A DNA stretch of 64,000 nucleotides from Manihot esculenta (taxonomy: Eukaryota > Streptophyta > Magnoliopsida > Malpighiales > Euphorbiaceae), in NCBI RefSeq assembly GCF_001659605.2, contig NC_035173.2:12888206-12952205 (forward strand), in the 5' to 3' direction. Below are positions 35,501 through 45,463 of the stretch, piece by piece. The translations under genes and the position numbers were made by a program. Within the stretch, counting starts at the first letter, position 1, and every line of letters begins with the position of its first letter. The notes beneath the pieces are model-generated. The model made no database searches, had not been told where the DNA came from, and saw only the letters and a list, made by a program, of their open reading frames with translations.

Positions 35501-37395
35501 CCAGGATCTTCACCATGACTCAGCAGGAGGCTAACACATCCAACACCGTGGTGTCAGGTAATCTCATCATTGGGTGTTCTGATGTGTATGCATTAATGGA
35601 CCCGGGTGCATCTCATTCATTTATTGCTCCGAGAGCCGTTGAGAGGTTGGGTCTGATAGTCTCTGGGTTAGAGTGTCCCCTATGGGTCAATGGACCCAAG
35701 TGTGACCCGTCAGTGGTAGTGTCAGTCTGCCATTACAGTCCAGTTTTTATTGAGGGAAGATGCCTCTCCGCCGACCTTGTGGTTCTAGATTTGACAGACT
35801 TTGACGTCATTCTAGGGATGGATTGGCTATCTACCCATGGTGCTACCTTGGACTGCAGGGACAAGGTAGTCAGGTTCAGAGATCAGAACGGGTCAGAGGT
35901 CGTCTTCAGAGGAGACAAGAGGGGCACGCCTAGAGGTCTGATATCAGCTCTTCAGGCTCGTAGGTTGCTTAGGAAGGGATGTCAGGGGTACTTAGCTCAT
36001 GTGAGAGAGCTAGACAGTCAGGTCAGGGAGCCGGCCTCGGTGCCAGTTGTCAGAGAGTTTCAGGATGTTTTTCCGGATGAGCTTCCAGGTTTACCACCTG
36101 CTAGGGAGATAGAGTTCGAGATAGAGTTGGTGCCTGGAACTAGACCGATCTCTGTCCCTCCCTACAGGATGGCCCCAGCCGAGTTAAAGGAGTTGAAAGA
36201 ACAGTTGCAAGAGTTGGTAGAAAAGGGCTTTATCCGATCGAGCATTTCACCTTGGGGTGCACTAGTTTTATTCGTAAGAAAGAAGGATGGATCCCTTAGA
36301 CTTTGTATCGACTACAGGCAGTTGAACAAAGTCACTACCAAAAATAGGTACCCTCTGCCAAGGATCGATGATCTATTCGACCAGCTAGCAGGAGCGGGTT
36401 GTTTCTCCAAAATAGATCTAAGATCGGGGTACCATCAGCTAAGGATAAGAGAAGAAGATGTGCCGAAGACAGCTTTCAGGACCAGATATGGGCATTTTGA
36501 GTTCCTTGTAATGCCGTTCGGGTTAACCAACGCCCCTGTAGCATTCATGGACCTCATGAACAGAGTATTTAGCCAATACCTGGATCACTTCGTTATTGTC
36601 TTCATAGATGATATCTTAGTGTATTCTAGGAATGCAAAGGAGCATGCCCACCATCTGAGGTTGGTTCTGCAGACGTTGAGGGAACATGGCTTGTATGCCT
36701 AGTTCTCTAAGTGTGAGTTCTGGCTGAGGAGCATTTCGTTCTTGGGGCATGTAGTGTCAGAGAATGGGATAGAGGTGGACCCCAAGAAGACAGAAACTGT
36801 GGCTAATTGGCCTAGACCCACTTCAGTGACGGAGATCAGGAGTTTCTTGGGTTTGGCAGGTTACTACAGGAGGTTCGTTCAGGACTTCTCGAAAATAGCA
36901 GCTCCTCTGACCAGACTAACCAGGAAGAATCAGAAGTTTCTGTGGACCGACCAGTGCGAAGAGAGTTTTGAAGAGCTTAAGAAGAGGTTGACTTCAGCAC
37001 CAGTTTTAGCTCTGCCATCCAGTGATGAGGACTTTACAGTCTTTTGTGATGCGTCCCGTGTGGGACTGGGTTGTGTATTGATGCAGAATGAGAGGGTGAT
37101 TGCTTATGCTTCTAGGCAGCTGAAGAAGCATGAGTTGAATTACCCCACACATGACCTGGAGATGGCAGCAGTAATCTTTGCACTCAAGATGTGGAGGCAC
37201 TACCTCTATGGGGTAAAATGTGAGATCTTTACAGATCATAAGAGCCTGCAGTACATCCTGAGTCAAAGAGATTTGAATTTGAGACAGAGGAGATGGGTAG
37301 AGCTGCTGAGCGACTATGATTGCAAGATTCAATATCATCCGGGTAAGGCGAATGTCGTGGCAGACGCCCTAAGCCGGAAGTCACTAGGCAGTCTA
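35501..37395 (+). pseudogene. pol: Protease, reverse transcriptase and RNase H of element C
   Basis: The frame is continuous with gag. The protease loop is [13 protein letters not shown], followed by [13 protein letters not shown]. Reverse transcriptase has [21 protein letters not shown] (the sisters read [11 protein letters not shown]), [19 protein letters not shown] and [15 protein letters not shown] at 36700 replaces an AAG Lys codon just after the palm, and the same frame continues with [12 protein letters not shown] and RNase H ([29 protein letters not shown]). The catalytic residues are all present. Confidence 0.94.
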
Positions 37396-38942
37396 TCCCA
37401 CATATCGGCAGAGAGGAGGCCAGTGGTGAAGGAGTTCTACAAGCTTATTGAGAAAGGTCTACAGATGGAGTTGTCTGGTACAGGTGCCTTGGTGGCCTAG
37501 ATGAGAGTAGCACCCGTGTTTCTGGAGCAGGTGGCTCAGAAACAGCATGAGGACCCGGAGTTAGTGAAGATTGCCAGGACTGTTCAGTCAGGCAATGTTA
37601 GTGAGTTCAGATTCGACAGCAAGGGGATCCTCCGCTATGGGAGCAGACTATGTGTACCAGATGACATAGGGCTAAAAGGAGACATTATGAGAGAGGCTCA
37701 TAATTCAAGATACAGTGTTCACCCCGGGGCCACCAAGATGTATCAAGATCTAAAGAAGGTTTATTGGTGGCCAGCTATGAAGAAAGAAGTGGCACAGTTC
37801 GTGTCAGCCTGCGAAGTGTGTCAGAGGGTGAAGTTGGAACATCAGAAGCCGGCTGGAATGCTTAACCCGCTACCTATTCCAGAATGGAAATGGGAAAATA
37901 TAGCTATGGACTTCGTAGTGGGGTTACCGGCGGCGTCCAACAGAGTGGACTCCATATGGGTGATCGTGGACAGACTCACCAAATCTGCTCACTTCATTCC
38001 TGTCAGGAGTGGCTACTCTGTAGACAAGTTGGCGCAGGTATATGTGGATGAGATCGTCAGGCTGCATGGGGTTCCTGTTTCGATAGTGTCAGATAGAGGG
38101 CCCCAGTTCACCTCCAGGTTTTGGCGGAGTCTGCAGAATGCCATGGGTACTAGGTTGGATTTAGCACTGCTTCCATCCACAGACAGACGGACAATCAGAA
38201 AGGACCATCCGAGACGATAGAGGATATGCTTAGAATGTGCGTGCTGGACTTTGGCGGTTCTTGGAGTCAGCATCTACCCTTGGTGGAGTTTGCCTACAAT
38301 AACAGCCATCATGCTAGCATCGGGATGGCTCCATATGAAGTTTTGTATGGGAGGAAGTGCAGATCGCCTGTTTGCTGGGAAAAAGTTGGAGAAAAGGCCT
38401 TGGCAGGGCCTGAGCTAGTAGAGGTACCAGCAGGGTAGTACCCATAATCAGAGAGAGAATCAAGACTGCTGCGAGCAGACAGAGGAGTTATGCAGACATC
38501 CGCAGGAGGCAGGTAGAGTTTCAGGAGGGGGATATGGTATTGCTCAAGGTGTCTCCAATGAAAGGAGTGGTTCGCTTTGGGAAGAAAGGGTAAACTGGCC
38601 CCACGATACATCAGACCCTTCGAAGTCTTGCAAAAGATTGGGAATGTGTCGTACAAGCTGGATTTACCTGCTTCAATGAAAAGAATCCACCCGGTTTTCC
38701 ATGTTTCAATGTTGAGGAAGTTTGTGTCAGATCCGAGCAAGGTTCTTAGTGAGCCTGATGTGGAGGTCCAAGAGGATCTCACTTATGTTGAACAGCCAGT
38801 ATGGATCCTAGACACCCAGATCAGAAAGTTAAGAAACAAGGAAATCCCGATGGTGAAAGTCCTGTGGAACCACCACAACTTGGAAGAATGCACTTGGGAG
38901 ACACGGGAGTCTATGCTCCAGCAGTACCCTCATCTCTTTTAA
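37396..38942 (+). pseudogene. Integrase and chromodomain of element C, one stop and a group of one-base indels
   Basis: A TAG at 37498 (B has CAG) is followed in frame by HNSRYSVHPG, CEVCQRVK, MDFVVGLP and SDRGPQFTS. From about 38160 to 38590 five single-base differences from B, all in short homopolymers, shift the frame. They fall near 38161, 38172, 38209, 38425 and 38588; four lie in or near the core and one before the C-terminal part. The net shift is minus one, as seen from the final frame 38577-38942 with VKVLWNHHNLEECTWETRESM and YPHLF. Confidence 0.92.
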
Positions 38943-39039
38943 GGTTAGATCTTTTTGTGTTTATGTGTTGTGTATGTAAGTTATGTTTTATGCCATGCTA
39001 TGTGTGCTAGTTGAGGTACATTCGGGGACGAATGTTCTT

Positions 39040-39051
39040 AAGGGGGGAGAA
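39040..39051 (+). promoter_or_regulatory. Polypurine tract of element C
   Basis: AAGGGGGGAGAA lies directly before the 3' LTR, after the conserved TCGGGGACGAATGTTC block. Confidence 0.9.
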
Positions 39052-41350
39052 TGTAATACCCGGCTAGACTCCGGTATCGGAATTCCTACCGTCCGGTGGA
39101 ATCTCGATGTCGGAAGCCTCTAGTAGGGTAGAAACATGTTTTCATAAAATGTTTTAAGGTATTTCATGGTTTTAAGTATGAAGATTTAATGAGTTTTTGC
39201 ATGAAAAGCCTTTGGAGGAAAACCCAGGTTCGGCCGCCGAACATGCATGCGTTTTGGAGGCACGTTAGGCCCCCGAAAGCATGAGTGAGGGAAGTCCAGG
39301 TTCGGCCGCCGAAAGTCAAGTTCGGCCGCCGAACATGGCATGCATGCGGAAGCACTTTCGGCCCCCGAACGTGGCCTGGCCAGCCACTATAAAAGGGTCA
39401 CTTAGCCGAAATGGGCGAGCTTTCTCCCATTTTCGGCCATAGCTAGCTTCCGACCTCCCTCTCCGCAGATCTTGTGTTCTTTCTCCAAATCTCCTCCATT
39501 TTTCTTGAGTTTTCACCTCTCATTGCAAGTTTTGAGCATTTAAGACAAGTTTTGAAACTTTGGGAACTCAGGAGCTCTTTTGCTTGGATCTCCGAGTTTA
39601 GGTCGTCTCTCTCTCAATCTTCAAGAGGTAAGAGCCGATCTTAAGCTCATTATATGTTTTAAATAAGTTTTATGCAAGATCTTTGGGGTAGAGATGCATG
39701 TGTAGGTTTTTAGTGAGTTATGGATGATTTTTGAGTTTATGCAAATGTGGCTTTCAAATGCTTGTGTATGTGTGTTGTAGTTGGGGTTTAAGGTAGTTTG
39801 AGACCCCTAGGAGCTTTTATGCATGTTTTGGTTGAGTTATATGCATGTTGGAAGAGTTAGGAGGCAAATGTGCATAAAGGAGCCAAGTTTCTGCCCTTTG
39901 GCAGAAACCAGGTTCGGCAGCCGAAGGCACTTTCGGCCGCCGAACATGGCTGGGGAGGCAGGCCTTTCGGCTGCCGAAGTTGCCCCCGAAAAGAGACTTT
40001 CGTCTCTGTCTGGGACTTTCGGCCGCCGAAGGTGCCGCCGAACATGCATGAGTTTCGCCTCTGTCTGGGAGTTTCGGCCGCCGAAGGTGCCGCCGAACCT
40101 GCCTGACTTTCGGCTCTGGAGGGACTTTCGGCCGCCGAAGGTGCCGCCGAAAGTGCCCTGTCCAGCCATTTCTTGCATGTTTTTATGTAGTTATTTTATG
40201 ATGTTTTAGGGGGTTTTTGGGGAGTATATTAGAGTTATGTTCATGTATGTTTGGTCCCTCATTGGAGTCCACCTGTGTAGGTTCGGACCCGAGGAACCGA
40301 GGACCCCAGCAGTGAGCCAGCTGCTACAGAGTTTGTCAGAGCTAGCCAGAGGTGAGTGGAATAAACCTTAAGTTTTAAAATAAATGAAATATGAATTTTG
40401 AGCATGATCCCATGCATCATGAATGCCATGTGATATATTAGGTTGTTTGCATTAGTATTCACGAATATGTTGCATTGCATTTATAATGTTGATGTGGATT
40501 GGTTATTGGATGATCCTTTAGTCCTCATATGGCATGATGATGTTACGGCATGATATGGTATGGAAGTCCAGGTTGTACCCATTCTACGTCCCTGGCACGA
40601 TGTAAGAGAAAGTCCAGGTTGTACCCATTCTACGTCCCTGGCACATTGGTATGTTATGATATGTTATGATAAGGGAAAGACCGGTTGTACCCATTCTACG
40701 TCCCGGCACAGTTGGACTATGTAGAGGACTATTGGTGACAATACCATCCGAGATGTGATTAGTTGTGATGTGTTGCATTACATAATGGCATGAAATTTTA
40801 ATGTATGTTTTCACTATTCTGCTCACTGGGCTTTGTAGCTCACCCCTCTCCCCTAACCCCAGATGTGCAGGTACAGGGTAGACCAGGAGGTTAGCCAGAG
40901 TTTGAAGTATGTTTATGTAATAGTTAGATTGTGGACATGACAGTTGTACTATGATGTAATGTAAGACATTATAGTATGTTATGTAATGAGGTATATTGAG
41001 GTTATAGATGTGCTTGACCCTATATGTATTGTTATCCCTTTTGATGCATGATCTCAGATTTTGATGATACAGATGTTAGCCAACTCAATGCATGTATATC
41101 GCCCATTGGGGCATTGATGAGATCCCACAGAGGGGTCAAGTGTATGATTATGTTTTTAGTGCATGCACGGGTTGAGTTTGGTGTATGAGAAACGAATGAA
41201 AGAAAAGTTTAAAATTTTTATGCATGTTGTTGATCATGTATGGGATTATACAGGTTTACAGGTTATATGTCAGGCTTGCTACGGGTCCCGGCGGCCTTAA
41301 GCCGATCTGGATCCTAGCGCCGGTAGCGGTCCGATTTTCGGGTCGTTACA
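39052..41350 (+). repeat. 3' LTR of element C (2299 bp)
   Basis: It is near identical to 31376-33692, with one TTCGG-NNN-CCGAA unit fewer in the upstream cluster and an intact GTCGTTACA end. It keeps the exon-like block (about 40281-40351) and both motif clusters (39229-39370, 39911-40155). It would supply the polyadenylation region of the transcript; no single poly(A) signal stands out. Confidence 0.95.
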
Positions 41351-41482
41351 CCAGCAGTACCCTTATCTTTTCTGAGGTTAGTTCCTTATGAGATATATGT
41401 GCTTTGTATGTATGTTATGTGTATGCCTTGCATGTGCTAGTTAAGGAACATTCGGGGACGAATGTTCTTAAGGGGGAGAGAA
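41351..41482 (+). other. End of element B pol, 3' UTR and polypurine tract
   Basis: The chromodomain end resumes (QQYPYLF then TGA) after the ccagc duplication. A short 3' UTR follows with CGGGGACGAATGTTCTT and the purine tract AAGGGGGAGAGAA (41470-41482) just before the LTR. Confidence 0.9.
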
Positions 41483-41648
41483 TGTAATACCCGGCTAGAC
41501 TCCGGTATCGGAATTCCTACCGTCCGGTGGAATCTCTAGTGCCGGAGACTTCTAAAAGGGTAAAACCATGTTTTCATAAAAGGTTTTAATGTGTTTTGAT
41601 GATTTTAAGTAAAGAGGAAATGAGTTTTTAAATGAAAACAACCTTGGA
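41483..41648 (+). repeat. 3' LTR of element B, only the first 166 bp
   Basis: TGTAATACCCGG and the following bases match 23958-24123, then break after ccttgga, where the sequence joins aatagtctggtgagag of the miniature repeat. The shared bases gga at the join are possible microhomology. The remaining 2 kb of this LTR are absent from the window. Confidence 0.92.
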
Positions 41649-41959
41649 ATAGTCTGGTGAGAGTGAGTACCAATTGTTCCATTTAGGTCGCCTCCCCCAC
41701 TACTCGAATCCTTGACCTCCCACTTTAAGGGAATAGTCTATTATTCCCTTAAAGTGGGAGGTCAAGGGTTCGAGTAGTGGGGGAGGCGACCTAAATGGAA
41801 CAATTGGTACTCACTCTCACCAGACTATTCCAAGGTTGTTTTCATTTAAAAACTCATTTCCTCTTTACTTAAAATCATCAAAACACATTAAAACCTTTTA
41901 TGAAAACATGGTTTTACCCTTTTAGAAGTCTCCGACACTAGAGATTCCACCGGACGGTA
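41518..41959. repeat. 442-bp palindrome spanning LTR B and miniature-repeat sequence
   Basis: The arms are 218 bp around a 6-base centre (41736-41741). The left arm includes the plus-strand LTR B sequence from taccgtccgg onward plus repeat DNA with gtgagagtgagtaccaattg. The right arm is its reverse complement, with only two mismatches that I can see. Host LTR bases are duplicated in inverted form, so the structure formed after insertion, by template switching or inverted duplication, or is an assembly fold-back. Confidence 0.9.
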
Positions 41960-42077
41960 ACCCTTGACCTCCCACTTTAAGGGAATAGTCTGGTGAGAGT
42001 GAGTACCAATTGTTCCATTGGAACAATTGGTACTCACTCTCACCAGACTATTCCCTTAAAGTGGGAGGTCAAGGGTT
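41959..42077. repeat. 119-bp perfect palindrome abutting the previous one
   Basis: Arms of 59 bp meet at one central base (42018) in ccaattgttccaTtggaacaattgg-type symmetry and run out to aaccctt/aagggtt. It shares its left edge with the end of the 442-bp palindrome. All of it is miniature-repeat sequence in both orientations. Confidence 0.9.
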
Positions 42078-42315
42078 CGAGTAGTGGGGGAGGCGACCTA
42101 ATTTCCAAAGGGAAATTTGGGCCAAATCCACTTGGGGAAGGATGCGATGCGAGAACCCAAGGGGACAAATCCTGCCAGGAACCCGTGAGGGTGAATGGAT
42201 GTTAAGAGCTGTTCACGGGGCCAGTGGAAAGCCCGAGGTGGCGAGAGGGCCAGGCGAGGGATAGCCCTGGGCCGTGAACGGTAACAGTGCCGGGGTTCAC
42301 GTCCGGGCTGTTACA
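42019..42315 (+). mobile_element. Miniature LTR-like element fragment, relative of the 508-bp palindrome
   Basis: From tggaacaattggtact to ggctgttaca the sequence matches the right arm of the palindrome at 19542-19787 with substitutions, and adds about 39 bases at its left that the palindrome's loop only begins. It ends in CCGGGCTGTTACA next to the integrase remnant of D. GGATGCGAT at 42140-42148 resembles the first bases of plant 5S rRNA and a GTTAAG occurs 60 bases on. This recalls Cassandra-type miniature retrotransposons but is too short to prove it. Confidence 0.6.
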
Positions 42316-42683
42316 CGTGGAGCTAGCTTACCCTTTTTCCCAAACCGAACCACTCCCTTCATTGGAGACACTTCAGCAAAACCATATCACCTTCCTGAAA
42401 CTCTATCTGCTTTCTGCGAATATCTGCATAGCTTTTCTGTCTGCTCTGAGCAGTTATGATTCTCTCTCTGATCATGAGCACCACTCTGCTGGTGATTTCT
42501 ACTATCTCTGGCCCTGCAAGTGCCGCCTCTCCTACTTCTTCCCAGCAAACAGGTGATCTGCACTTCCTCCCATATAAAGCTTCATAAGGGGCCATCCCTA
42601 TGCTAGCATGATGGCTGTTATTGTAGGCAAACTCCACCAAAGGTAGATGCTGCCTCCAAGAACCGCCAAAGTCTAACACACAT
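42316..42683 (-). pseudogene. Integrase fragment of element D
   Basis: On the minus strand the translation reads CVLDFGGSWRQHLPLVEFA, then SHHASIGMAPYEALYGRK, CRSPVCWEEVGE and EGDMVLLKCLQ, matching the late core and C-terminal part of integrases A, B and C. It starts abruptly at the miniature element (42315) and ends at 42683, where leader DNA follows with a shared atgtgtg-like junction. It is a remnant of a deleted interior. Confidence 0.92.
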
Positions 42684-42897
42684 ATAACAGCATACATCAG
42701 CAAATAAACATCACATATCAACAATGCACATGCATACATCATGGCATTTCACAGCAGCAAATAGACAGGACTCAACATCCTATCCTAGTGGACATGATTT
42801 CTTATTGTGCTTGACCTACTATAACCTCTATGAGCCCAACACTCTCTATAGGTCCGACCGTATGAACCTAAGGCTCTGATACCAATCTGTAACGACT
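42684..42897 (-). other. Leader and primer-binding site of element D
   Basis: Read on the minus strand, TGGTATCAGAGCC (42882-42894) is a perfect initiator Met tRNA site three bases from the LTR. It is followed by the leader phrase CATGTCCACTAGGATAGGAT shared with A, B and C. Everything from here to integrase has been deleted. Confidence 0.9.
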
Positions 42898-45059
42898 CGA
42901 AAATCGGACTGCTACTGGCGCTAGGATCCAGGTCGACTTAAGGTCGCCGGAACCCGTAGCAAGCCTGCTATACTCTCTGAATACCTTTAAAATCTCATAT
43001 ATGATCATACATTTTCTGTAAAAACATCAAACTTTGCTCTGAACCAAGACTCAACCTGTGCATGCACTATCTCTGTACTACAGAACCCCTTACTAGAGCC
43101 CTCATCAATGCTCTAGACGGGTTAAACTCATGCAATGTCAAGCCTGGTTTTCACATACTCATAAAACATTTCAATAACATATTTACAAAAAAACAGACTA
43201 TGTATACAAAAGGGATTTACAACATGGGTCAAGCACAATACTCTACACTATACAATACTAAACATCTCTTTACAAAATTACATGTCCACACTAAGCTATT
43301 ACACATCACTTTACTCTTCCTGTACCCTGCTGACTTCCCTCTGACTCTGATCCTGCAAGACTGGGGTTAAAGGAGAGGGATGAGCTATACTAGCCCAGTG
43401 AGTAGAACAGTAAAACATGTTAATAAATATGCTCATATGAAATGCATCATATCACAGACAATTCACAGCAAGGATGAATGTGTCACCAATAGTCCCGACA
43501 TACTAAACTCGTGCCAGGGCGTACAATGGGCACCTGGTCTTCCTGTCTTACCTGATAACTCGTGCCAGGGAGTAGAATGGGCACCTGGTCTTCCTCATAA
43601 CTTGTGCCAGGGCATAGAATGGGTACCTAGTCTTTCTCAGAGACTAATGGATCATTCACTATTCATCCACATCAACAACGTAGAATGCAATGCAACATCT
43701 TCGTGATTTCTAATGCAATCAACCTATTGCATACTCATGGTGTATGAAACATGCTAAAAACATTTAATTTCTCAATTAAAACGATTAAGTTTAGTTTCAC
43801 TCACCTCTGGCTGACTCTGTACTGACTCGAAAGCAGTGCTCACTGCTGATCTCTTTGGTTCCTCTGGTCTGTTCCTACACAGATGGATTCAAATGAGGGA
43901 CCAAACTAGCTCAAGAACAACTCTATAAAACTCCCCAAAACCCCTTTAAGATATCCTAAAACAATCAAGGAAAATATACAAAAGAAGGCTGGACAGGGCA
44001 CTTTCGGCGGCAGGTTCGGCGGCCGAAAGTCCCTTCCAGAGCCGAAACTCAAGCACTTTCGGCGGCACTTCGGCTGCCGAAAGTCCTCTATAGAGACGAA
44101 AGTCCCCAACCTTCGGCGGCACCTTCGGCGGCCGAAACCCCCCTCCAGAGCCGAAAGTCCAAACTTTCGGGGGCAAGTTTAGGCAGTCGAAACCACCTCC
44201 TTAGCATGTTCGGCGGCCGAACCTTCCTTCGGCGGCCGAAACTGGATTCTCCAGTAAGGTAGAAACTTGTTCTGCTTCATGCAAACCAACCCCAACTTCC
44301 CTCAAACATGCAAACCAACCCCAACTTCCCTCAAACATGCAAACCACAACTCCACAACCTGCATATACTCAAGTATAGGCACAAAGGGGTCCAAAACTAA
44401 CTTAAAATCCCAACAAACATCACAACTCAACACATAAACATGCTTTGACCACAAATCAACCAAAAACTCAACTTACCCTAAACATGCATCTCTACCCATA
44501 AAACTTCATAAAATCTTCATAAATCATGAAAAGAAGTTCAGGATCTTCACTTACCTCTTACAAACAAGAAGATAAACGATCCCAATGCGGAGATATGGAA
44601 CAACTCACCCACAAAGTCTCCAAACTTCAAAACTTTGGTTTTTAACTCAAAACCTTCAAACAATCATGAAAACTTGTCAAAACTTTGAAAGATTTAAAGA
44701 AAACATGAAGATCACCCAAGGAAGCTCATGGTCTCACTTCTGTTTGTGAAAATGGAAGAAAACTTATCTATTCACCGACCTAGGGCCTTTTATAGGTGGC
44801 TGGCCAGACCACCTTCGGCAGCCAAACGTGAATCCAAAACCATGCAACGTTCGGCGGCCGAACCTCACTTTCGGCGGCCGAACCTGACATTTCTTCCTTG
44901 GTGCTTTTCTTTCAAAAACTCATTTTCTTTCACTTTAAAACATTAAAACATACTTAAAACACTTTAGAAAATATAATTCTCACCCTTCTAGAGGATTCTG
45001 ACATCCTGGATTCCACCTGAAAGTAGAATTCCGGTGCCGGACTCTAGCCGAGTATTACA
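42898..45059 (-). repeat. 5' LTR of element D (2162 bp, complete)
   Basis: On the minus strand it runs from TGTAATACTC to GAGTCGTTACA. It shows the usual motif clusters (about 43999-44245 and 44813-44885), TATA (ctataaaagg, about 44788-44797), donor-like GAG-GTAAG and the exon-like block (about 43808-43880). Its outer flank atcac (45060-45064) equals the flank at 22809-22813. Substitutions against the partial 3' LTR are spread evenly. Confidence 0.94.
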
Positions 45060-45064
45060 ATCAC

Positions 45065-45240
45065 CAAGACCCACATTTCCATATCATCATACACTCAAGC
45101 ATTAAAGTGAAAAGACAGAGAAATAAAGAACAAAAAAAGGTAACATGAGCACAAAGAAGGGAAATCATAGTCTTTATTTATTCATCTAGGATTATAGGAG
45201 GTAAAATGATACTTAGAGGCTCAACCTCAGTGATTACTAG
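45065..45240. other. Element E interior, no gene seen
   Basis: This is continuation of the 3' UTR of E after the atcac target. It contains tctttatttattcatctagg-like words of no coding value. I see no ORF, RNA or repeat. Confidence 0.4.
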
Positions 45241-45463
45241 TCTTTAAGGGAAATCTGTCATACGAAAAAAGAGATTTACAGTAAAGAAGAAAGTGCTGAT
45301 CTTCTTGCATCGGATCTAATGGATCGAAATGAATCTGCTGATTTTCGGGTTTCCATTCAAGCATATGCCGGTCACATCACGCCTCCCCTTTCTATATTAG
45401 CAGCGTGATCCATATTCCCGGGGAAATTGAGGATCCCTATATAAATTAAGTAAATTAAACGGG
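45241..45463. other. Possible mitochondrial-derived segment, left part
   Basis: Base composition and style change near 45241 to a balanced, repeat-free sequence unlike any retroelement part around it. It has words such as catattcccggggaaattg. It resembles plant mitochondrial intergenic DNA by character only; I could not search. It continues at 47640 after the inserted LTR fragments. Confidence 0.35.

Larger units (their letters stand above)
31376..41350 (+). mobile_element. Element C: youngest complete Tekay element, target duplication ccagc
   Basis: The left flank (31371-31375) and right flank (41351-41355) are both ccagc, and the interrupted chromodomain of B rejoins perfectly without it. 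LTRs (2317 and 2299 bp) are almost identical, differing by a small motif-unit indel and a few bases, so C is the most recent insertion. It has a primer site, gag-pol, purine tract and both LTRs. Three in-frame stops and a group of one-base indels break the polyprotein. Confidence 0.96.
23958..41648 (+). mobile_element. Element B: Tekay element inserted in D and itself split by C
   Basis: It comprises a 5' LTR (23958-26180), primer site, one gag-pol frame (26443-31375) cut by element C, the resumed pol end and purine tract (41351-41482), and the first 166 bases of a 3' LTR (41483-41648). The junction after 41648 leads into palindromic foreign DNA, so the right end and its target duplication are missing. 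The left flank is cttcc. Over the shared 166 bases the LTRs differ at about four sites, an age between C and D. Confidence 0.9.
22814..45059 (-). mobile_element. Element D: minus-strand Tekay element, internally deleted, host of B and C
   Basis: Both outer ends have Tekay LTR termini in minus orientation, and the flanks are atcac on each side (22809-22813 and 45060-45064), a perfect 5-bp duplication. Its 3' LTR (22814-23957) was hit by B, and its 5' LTR is complete (42898-45059). Of the interior only a primer site and leader (42684-42897) and an integrase piece (42316-42683) remain. The rest, including the second half of the 3' LTR, is deleted. The two LTRs differ noticeably over their shared part, so D is older than B and C. 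Confidence 0.92.

Noticed and set aside
42359..42742. 127-aa minus-strand ORF as a new gene.
   Set aside because: Its first 20 or so residues come from the D leader after an internal deletion; the rest is plainly integrase.
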